Assembly (NCBI GenBank): GCA_001701105.1
Contig: DAAI01000058.1
Span: forward strand, 144,396 to 157,502
From: Bacteroidales bacterium GP1
Lineage (GTDB): Bacteria > Bacteroidota > Bacteroidia > Bacteroidales > Muribaculaceae
Direction of reading: 5' to 3'
Length of the DNA: 13,107 bases
Part shown: in pieces, positions 7,470 to 13,107 of the stretch
How positions within the stretch are numbered: the stretch's first letter is position 1
Layout of the letters: every line of letters begins with the position of its first letter
The notes under the pieces: model-generated
Database searches by the model: none
What the model was told of the DNA's origin: nothing
What the model saw: only the letters and a program-made list of their open reading frames with translations
Position numbers and translations under genes: made by a program

Positions 7470-8090
7470 ATGAATATCAGAAGCATAGTAAGCGGATTAG
7501 CCATATTAGTATTTGGAATTACCATGACTGCGGAGACAAAGGCTCCGGCCTCGACCTCCACCCGCGTCGCCGCTCATCGACAAGCACATTCACGCCAGAT
7601 GGCTAATGTCAATTCAAAGCTCGACATGAGCGTCATCAACAACATGATGAAAGGCGAGATTGAAAAGCGTGAAGCCGCCTCTGCTGTGAAAGATGAAACC
7701 AAAATTCTTCTCGGCGACCTTCTCAAAGAGGCTCGCAAGCATATCGGAAAGCCATATCGCCACGGAATGAAGGGCCCGAAGGCATTCGACTGCTCAGGCT
7801 TCTCAAGCTATGTATACCGCCAGTTTGGTTATTCTATAAGCCCTTGTTCGCGCACTCAATATACCGAAGGAAAGAAGATTGATAGGAAAAATCTTCGTGA
7901 AGGCGATCTCGTTTTCTTTACCAGCAGAAGCAGTGGCAAGAATGTCGGTCATGTTGGGATCGTAGTATCAGCCAACAATGCAACCGGCGATTTTACTTTC
8001 ATCCATGCAAGTATCAAAGGTGTTAAGATTGATGATTGCAAAGGGTATTACGAAGGAAGATATGTCGGAGCAAAACGCATTATAGAATAA
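7470..8090 (+). CDS. Secreted NlpC/P60 family cysteine peptidase
   Basis: Predicted cell-wall peptidase (C40 family, typically D-glutamyl-diaminopimelate endopeptidases) that cuts peptidoglycan stem peptides in the periplasm. The 206-residue product begins with a signal peptide (MNIRSIVSGLAILVFGITM, probable cleavage near AETKA, residue 25), then a Ser/Ala/Arg-rich and helical linker to about 85, then one NlpC/P60 domain. The catalytic triad is visible: Cys108 in FDCSGF, His161 in GHVGI and His179 in FIHAS. There is no SH3 or LysM wall-binding domain. The frame begins six codons earlier at a TTG, but the ATG at 7470 places the signal peptide correctly. It has its own promoter and terminator and so is probably monocistronic. 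The substrate is inferred from the family only. Confidence 0.88.
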   Translation: MNIRSIVSGLAILVFGITMTAETKAPASTSTRVAAHRQAHSRQMANVNSKLDMSVINNMMKGEIEKREAASAVKDETKILLGDLLKEARKHIGKPYRHGMKGPKAFDCSGFSSYVYRQFGYSISPCSRTQYTEGKKIDRKNLREGDLVFFTSRSSGKNVGHVGIVVSANNATGDFTFIHASIKGVKIDDCKGYYEGRYVGAKRIIE

Positions 8091-8130
8091 TTTATAGTAA
8101 AGATTTTTAGCTAATCAAGACATGAAGAAG

Positions 8131-8158
8131 GGATAGGTCGTATCGACTTATCCTTTTG
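8131..8158 (+). terminator. Intrinsic terminator of the NlpC/P60 gene
   Basis: GGATAGGTCG and CGACTTATCC pair over 10 bp (one G-U) around a TAT loop, followed by TTTTG. It lies 40 bases after the stop codon and separates this gene from uvrA. Confidence 0.75.
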
Positions 8159-8326
8159 TTATGATAGAATTAACCATGCTTGTATGCGCAACGATTTTTG
8201 ATGCCGCTTATTTGGACTCACCGGATTATCGACTCTTTATTGTCTATTTATTGATAATTAAATATTCTTCTACTTTATTGGCATATTAATTGTTGATATA
8301 GTATCCGTATTATTGAATTTATAAAA

Positions 8327-11155
8327 ATGGAAGAAAATAAGATTCTAACTACTGACAGTGTCGACGTATATGGCGCTCGGGTTCACAATCTGAAAAACAT
8401 CGATGTCACGATTCCGCATAATAAGCTGTGCGTTGTGACCGGATTGAGTGGAAGTGGAAAATCATCCTTGGCTTTCGATACTATTTTTGCAGAAGGCCAA
8501 AGACGATATATTGAGACCTTTTCCTCGTATGCCCGAAATATGCTGGGTAATCTGGAGCGTCCGGATGTGGACAAAATCACAGGATTAAGTCCCGTGATCA
8601 GCATAGAACAGAAGACTGTAAATAAAAACCCTCGCAGCACAATAGGTACCACAACTGAGATATATGATTTTTTCCGTCTTCTTTTTGCCAGAATGGGTGA
8701 GGCAAGAAGTTATTTGACAGGTATGCCGATGGTGAAATATACTAAGGATCAGATTTTTGATATGATCCGTCAGAAATATAATGGTAAAAAAATATATGTG
8801 CTTGCCCCAATTGTGAAAAACCGAAAAGGTCATTACAAAGAGTTGTTTGATAATTTGCGTAAGAAGGGCTATCTATATGTAAGGGTTGATGGAGAATTGA
8901 AAGATCTTGAATATGGAATGAAAGTGAACCGCTATCAGAATCATTCGATAGAGCTGGTAGTCGATAGATTGCGTGTTAATCCGGATGATCCGAAACGCCT
9001 TCAAGATTCCGTGGAAACTGCTCTAAGACAGGGCGGTAAATTAATGATGGTGCAAGATATGGAGAATGGTGATATAGCTCATTTCAGCCAATTACTCATG
9101 GATGCAGAAACCGGGCTATCATATCCTGAACCTGCTCCGCACAATTTTTCATTCAATTCGCCACAAGGTGCGTGTCCACGATGCAAAGGCCTCGGAATGG
9201 TGAATCTCGTGGATATGGATAAGTTAATTCCTAACCGTGAGAAATCTATCTATGATGGAGCAATTGAAGCAATAGGTAAATATAAAAATTCTCTAATTTT
9301 TTGGCAGATAGAGGCTATATGTGAACTACACGGCACGTCTATCAAGACTCCGGTAAAAGATCTTGCTCCAGAGGTGATAGATGATGTCCTAAATGGAACC
9401 AGAGTTAAGCTGAATATAAAGAATTCAATGGGGCTTGCTAACTATTCTCCGGGATACGAAGGATTGGTGAAATATATAGAAATGCAGCAGTCGGAAGACG
9501 CAGGTGCTGAAGCCAACAAATGGAGTGATAAGTTCTTTTCTCAGGCTACATGTCCAGAATGTGGAGGAGCTCGCCTCAATAAAGAGGCATTGCATTTTTT
9601 CATAGATGGGAAAAATATTGCAGATGTAGCCGCAATGGATATAGGGGAACTCTATGAATGGACTCAAGGTCTGGAAGACAGACTTGATCCAAGAAAACGC
9701 CTCGTAGCCGAAGAAATTTTAAAAGAGATAAGAAGTCGCTTGAAGTTCCTGCTCGATGTGGGATTGGAATATCTTTCAATGAATCGGAGCAGTTCAAGTT
9801 TAAGTGGTGGTGAAAGTCAGCGGATTCGGCTCGCCACCCAGATAGGATCTCAGTTGGTAAACGTGCTTTACATCCTTGACGAACCCTCGATAGGATTGCA
9901 CCAACGTGATAATATAAGGCTAATCAATAGCCTTAAGCAATTGCGTGATAATGGCAATTCTATTATTGTCGTGGAACATGACCGCGACATTATGGAGCAG
10001 GCAGATTATATTATCGATATCGGTCCCGGGGCCGGGAAAAAAGGGGGAGAGGTAGTTTTTCAAGGGACTCCTGATAAAATGAAAGGTATTAGGACGCTCA
10101 CTTCTGATTATTTGAGCGGGAAACGAGAGATAAAGGTGCCTGATGAAAGACGATCGGGAAATGGAAAGACAATGACTCTTTCGGGGGCTAAGGGTCATAA
10201 TCTGAAGAATGTTACCCTTAATTTGCCTTTAGGAAAATTTATATGTATCACCGGTGTTAGCGGAAGTGGTAAATCATCACTTATTAATGGTACATTGCAG
10301 CCCATTCTAAGCAAACATCTGTACAGAAGTCTGCAAGAGCCTTTACCTTATAAGGAGATTGCAGGAATAGAATATATAGATAAAGTAGTGACTGTAGATC
10401 AATCTCCCTTGGGACGATCACCACGCTCTAATCCTGCTACATATACCGGAGTGTTTGCGGACATCAGAAAGCTCTTTGTCGAACTCCCGGATTCAAAAAT
10501 TCGCGGATATAAACCGGGCAGATTTTCATTTAATGTATCAGGAGGTCGTTGCGAAGTATGCAAAGGTAACGGGTATCGGACTATAGAGATGAATTTCCTG
10601 CCTGATGTGCTTGTGCCTTGCGAGGAATGTCAAGGCAAACGATATAATCGTGAGACATTGGAAGTTAGATATAAAGGGAAATCAATATCAGATGTCCTTG
10701 AAATGACAGTTAATCAAGCTGTTGAATTTTTTGAGAATGTCCCGGTGATCCTTAAGAAGATTAAAGTGCTCCAGGAAATTGGATTGGGCTATCTTAAACT
10801 CGGCCAACCTTCGAGCACCCTGAGCGGGGGAGAGAATCAACGTGTGAAATTAGCAACGGAACTCGCAAAGCGCGACACAGGAAAAACCCTATTTATTCTT
10901 GATGAGCCGACAACCGGATTGCATTTTGAAGACATCCGGGTGTTGCTGAACGTGATTAATAAACTGGTAGATAAAGGAAACACGATGGTTGTTATCGAGC
11001 ATAATATGGATGTGATAAAATGTGCTGACCATATTATCGATCTTGGGCCCGATGGCGGACGAGATGGTGGAATAATTGTTGCTGAAGGTACACCCGAAGA
11101 AATATGTAAAATTGATACTCCTACCACACGCTTTCTGCAAAAGGAACTTAAATGA
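8327..11155 (+). CDS. uvrA: Excinuclease ABC subunit A (UvrA)
   Basis: DNA-damage recognition ATPase of nucleotide excision repair; as a dimer it loads UvrB at bulky lesions. The 942-residue product is full length, with two ABC ATPase halves. The first has Walker A GLSGSGKSS (39-47), signature LSGGESQ (492-498) and Walker B ending DEP (518-520). The second has GVSGSGKSS (643-651), LSGGENQ (832-838) and DEP (859-861). Two zinc-binding Cys sets are intact: Cys283/286 with Cys409/412, and Cys742/745 with Cys765/768. The UvrB-interacting and signature blocks look canonical. It stands alone behind the NlpC/P60 terminator. I found no strong promoter box in the 168 bases before it, and no clear terminator after it. 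Bacteroidales often carry more than one UvrA; both zinc modules and usual length make this the conventional one. Confidence 0.97.
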   Translation: MEENKILTTDSVDVYGARVHNLKNIDVTIPHNKLCVVTGLSGSGKSSLAFDTIFAEGQRRYIETFSSYARNMLGNLERPDVDKITGLSPVISIEQKTVNKNPRSTIGTTTEIYDFFRLLFARMGEARSYLTGMPMVKYTKDQIFDMIRQKYNGKKIYVLAPIVKNRKGHYKELFDNLRKKGYLYVRVDGELKDLEYGMKVNRYQNHSIELVVDRLRVNPDDPKRLQDSVETALRQGGKLMMVQDMENGDIAHFSQLLMDAETGLSYPEPAPHNFSFNSPQGACPRCKGLGMVNLVDMDKLIPNREKSIYDGAIEAIGKYKNSLIFWQIEAICELHGTSIKTPVKDLAPEVIDDVLNGTRVKLNIKNSMGLANYSPGYEGLVKYIEMQQSEDAGAEANKWSDKFFSQATCPECGGARLNKEALHFFIDGKNIADVAAMDIGELYEWTQGLEDRLDPRKRLVAEEILKEIRSRLKFLLDVGLEYLSMNRSSSSLSGGESQRIRLATQIGSQLVNVLYILDEPSIGLHQRDNIRLINSLKQLRDNGNSIIVVEHDRDIMEQADYIIDIGPGAGKKGGEVVFQGTPDKMKGIRTLTSDYLSGKREIKVPDERRSGNGKTMTLSGAKGHNLKNVTLNLPLGKFICITGVSGSGKSSLINGTLQPILSKHLYRSLQEPLPYKEIAGIEYIDKVVTVDQSPLGRSPRSNPATYTGVFADIRKLFVELPDSKIRGYKPGRFSFNVSGGRCEVCKGNGYRTIEMNFLPDVLVPCEECQGKRYNRETLEVRYKGKSISDVLEMTVNQAVEFFENVPVILKKIKVLQEIGLGYLKLGQPSSTLSGGENQRVKLATELAKRDTGKTLFILDEPTTGLHFEDIRVLLNVINKLVDKGNTMVVIEHNMDVIKCADHIIDLGPDGGRDGGIIVAEGTPEEICKIDTPTTRFLQKELK

Positions 11156-12114
11156 AGGTAATCTATAATTTCTAAGTTGAGTGAGTGATTCAGGATGTAT
11201 GAGTTCATATTCTGTTGAAAGAGCTCTAATTTATTATTGGGTTAAGAATTACAATTGTGCATACAGAAAGGGTAATCCGTTAATAATAATGATATTCTAA
11301 GGGTGGATTAATAATATAGAAATACAAGAATCCGGATTTTCCTATCTAAATTTAGTAATGAGGTAAATAATGGATAAGGACGAGAATTCAGAAAAATGTA
11401 TATAATCACTATTATGTTAAATAGAAGGGTTAAGAACTATTACCTCTCAATCCCTCATGGAATATGAAATACGTATATCCAATTGATATTCAGATTAGGT
11501 ATAATCTTATATATTAGGTATTAATCTTATATATTAGGTATTAATCTTATTGATTCCGCCTTCAGCGTTATATTATAAATCGTCGATATTGATAATCAGA
11601 AGCTTTAATTATTATTACGTCTATTTGAGTGGTTTTTTAGATTAATAACTTTACTATCCACCACCCTTATCTATATTTTAAAAATATCATACCGGAAGCA
11701 TTATTTTATGCTTGTGCTGATGTATGAGCGCTTATATGTAACTCCTCTAAAAAGTACTCACTCAAGGCTCGTGAGTCTACACACCAGACTAATTCTATAG
11801 CTCGGAGACCTGAGACAAGCACTTTCGCAACCGACCCATAAACGGCGAATAATAGCTTCTAAGAGCATTAATCACCTTAAATTCTTAATTACCCAATTCA
11901 AATAATATCAATATGATTACCGGAATACGAACCAAGTGTCTCCTCTATAATAAAGAATATTTTTCTAATTTTAGGTTGACTATAAGGTGCCGAAAAATGT
12001 AAGGATGTACGGCTCATAGCGTACTCCAAAAAATCATTAAAGTAAGTATCAAATATAATACTCTGACATAGAAATCGTATGGTTGGAATCAGTCACAAAA
12101 CTTAGTGCCTTTTA
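11156..12114. other. Gene-free AT-rich region between uvrA and the CDF transporter
   Basis: About 960 bases carry no convincing coding sequence on either strand; all frames are broken by frequent stops. The left part (to about 11750) is strongly AT-rich and holds the 20-base tandem repeat. The part at 11750-11870 is less AT-rich and contains several small hairpins. On the minus strand two short frames (39 residues at 11898-12017 and 36 residues at 11758-11868) are open but match nothing I know. I see no recognisable transposase remnant, CRISPR, tRNA or known structured RNA. As uvrA and the transporter converge here, the region could be a decayed gene or mobile element, or the site of an unknown RNA. 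Confidence 0.7.
11494..11550. repeat. Three-copy tandem repeat, about 20-base unit
   Basis: Consecutive copies start at 11494, 11513 and 11533, with the unit ATTAGGTATTAATCTTATAT. The first copy lacks one T and the third ends in TT. The block sits in non-coding DNA between converging genes. Such short AT-rich arrays can change copy number by slippage; no function is evident. Confidence 0.85.
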
Positions 12115-13032
12115 TCAGAGCGATTCCTGCGGCTCCATATGGACATAGATAATTGTGTCGTCTCCCAAATCTTCTTTTAAAGTCTTTTCGACTTCTTGAG
12201 TTATGGCATGTCCTAACCTTACTGTAATATCGGGATCTACATGGATGTTTACGTCAATTATGCAGGTATGGCCGTTTTTACGACCACGTAAGTTATGAAC
12301 TCTCATTACACCGGAAACTCCTTTTATTTTTGCCCGGATACGTTCAATCTCATCAGCGGGGAGAGATATTTCCAAAAGCTCGTTGACGGAAGGTTTTGCA
12401 ATCTGGATGGCTGAGATACCTATCAATACTGCAATGATAACAGATGCGATTGGATCAAGGATTCTCCATTCCTCTCCCAATGCAAATGATAGAGAAACTC
12501 CGATGAGCGTAGCTATGGATGATACGGCATCAGTGCGATGATGCCAAGCATTGGCTTTTAGGGCTGATGAACCGAATCTATTGGCATATCTCATAGTATA
12601 TCTATAACACCATTCTTTTGAAAGAATGGATACGGCAGCCACCACTATAGTCCATACATCGGGTCGCGGAATCTGCAATCCTTTCATGGAATTTACTATC
12701 GTATCCACTCCTCCCCAGCCAATACCGATCGCAACTATGAGAAGGATAGCGGCTATCATCACAGAAGCCACTGTCTCAAATTTGCCATGGCCATATGGAT
12801 GTTCTCTATCAGCCTTCTTGTAGGATATGCCTACGAAGTAGAGTACCATAAAATCTGTCAGGAAATCACTCAATGAGTGATAACCATCGGCTACCAATGC
12901 ATCGGAATTACCCCAGTATCCAAAGAACAGTTTTATTATTACCAAAGCGGCATTGATCCAGAACCCTACCAGAGTTACATGCCTAATCATTTTTAGTTCT
13001 TCTTCCGGAGATATAATGATATTGGGTGTCAT
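12115..13032 (-). CDS. Cation diffusion facilitator (CDF) family metal transporter
   Basis: Inner-membrane divalent metal/proton antiporter, predicted to export metals such as Zn, Fe or Mn from the cytosol. The 305-residue product (starting MTPNIIISPEEE) has the family's six membrane segments and a cytosolic C-terminal ferredoxin-like domain from about 215. The metal site is visible: TM2 ADGYHSLSD with H52xxxD56 (D49 nearby) and TM5 NAWHHRTD with H164xxxD168; the REHPYGHGKFE loop follows TM2. The HxxxD/HxxxD pair is common among zinc transporters, but metal choice cannot be read safely. The frame extends upstream to an ATG at 13044 and a TTG at 13056; the TTG lies inside the tRNA terminator hairpin, so a start at 13032 or 13044 is preferred. 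With so little room upstream, transcription may come from the tRNA promoter. Confidence 0.9.
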   Translation of the reverse strand: MTPNIIISPEEELKMIRHVTLVGFWINAALVIIKLFFGYWGNSDALVADGYHSLSDFLTDFMVLYFVGISYKKADREHPYGHGKFETVASVMIAAILLIVAIGIGWGGVDTIVNSMKGLQIPRPDVWTIVVAAVSILSKEWCYRYTMRYANRFGSSALKANAWHHRTDAVSSIATLIGVSLSFALGEEWRILDPIASVIIAVLIGISAIQIAKPSVNELLEISLPADEIERIRAKIKGVSGVMRVHNLRGRKNGHTCIIDVNIHVDPDITVRLGHAITQEVEKTLKEDLGDDTIIYVHMEPQESL

Positions 13033-13047
13033 GTAGATATACATTAA

Positions 13048-13074
13048 AAGTCTCAAGAGATTGTCTTGAGACTT
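13048..13074 (-). terminator. Terminator hairpin after the right-edge tRNA
   Basis: A perfect 11-bp stem (13048-13058 with 13064-13074) and a 5-base loop follow the putative tRNA end by 7 bases. On the minus strand the stem ends in a run of four T followed by AATG. The plus strand also has T-richness after the stem (ATTTTT), so it could work both ways. It directly precedes the start of the CDF gene. Confidence 0.7.
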
Positions 13075-13081
13075 ATTTTTG

Positions 13082-13107
13082 TTGCCTTGGAAAGACTCGA
13101 ACTCTCA
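13082..13107 (-). tRNA. Partial tRNA gene, 3' end only
   Basis: Read on the minus strand, the edge gives a T-arm (GAGAG, loop TTCGAGT, CTTTC, five pairs with one G-U), then a 7-base acceptor strand (CAAGGCA) and discriminator A. No CCA is encoded, as is usual in Bacteroidota. The D-arm and anticodon lie outside the window, so identity cannot be given; the acceptor predicts a 5' end of TGCCTTG. A terminator hairpin right after it supports a real gene end. Confidence 0.6.

Noticed and set aside
8159..8326. Promoter for uvrA at TATTATTG (8308-8315)
   Set aside because: The box deviates from TAnnTTTG and no TTTG lies at the required distance; it is too close to the ATG to be convincing.
11494..11550. 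Tandem repeats as a CRISPR array
   Set aside because: The copies are directly adjacent with no spacers and the unit is about 20 bases.
11926..11940. T-arm-like GGTTCGTATTCC on the minus strand, suggesting a tRNA
   Set aside because: The flanking bases do not form a five-pair T-stem, position 58 is not A, and no acceptor or anticodon arm can be folded around it.

Overview
The window reads as an ordinary chromosomal stretch of a Bacteroidota bacterium, most likely order Bacteroidales; a Muribaculaceae-like genome is my guess, not shown. The pointers are the style of GroEL (Gly-Gly-Met tail, EEPLRQIVDNAG block), promoter boxes of the TTTG / TAnnTTTG type instead of -35/-10 boxes, weak or absent Shine-Dalgarno sequences, and a tRNA end without an encoded CCA.

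Layout from left to right. The left edge holds the end of a probable rightward reading frame, rich in basic residues, that meets lon tail to tail. lon (ATP-dependent protease) runs leftward and is divergent from trmN6 (tRNA m6A37 methyltransferase), which runs rightward. trmN6 and groEL converge on one perfect, symmetric terminator. groES-groEL form a leftward operon. Upstream of it, also leftward, lies a secreted GH13 alpha-amylase with its own probable terminator. Divergent from the amylase is a secreted NlpC/P60 cell-wall peptidase with a clear Bacteroidota promoter and a terminator, followed by uvrA (nucleotide excision repair). About 960 bases with no convincing gene follow; they are AT-rich and hold a three-copy 20-base tandem repeat and a cluster of small hairpins. 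The last gene is a leftward cation diffusion facilitator, whose start lies directly behind the terminator hairpin of a partial tRNA at the right edge.

The genes do not form one pathway. Protein quality control (lon, groESL), tRNA modification, DNA repair, wall turnover, starch use and metal efflux each appear as independent units. All large genes look intact, with catalytic residues in place. I do not see an undescribed system. The least explained parts are the gene-free stretch at 11156-12114, the overlapping frame at the left edge, the palindrome upstream of the amylase and the tRNA/transporter junction.
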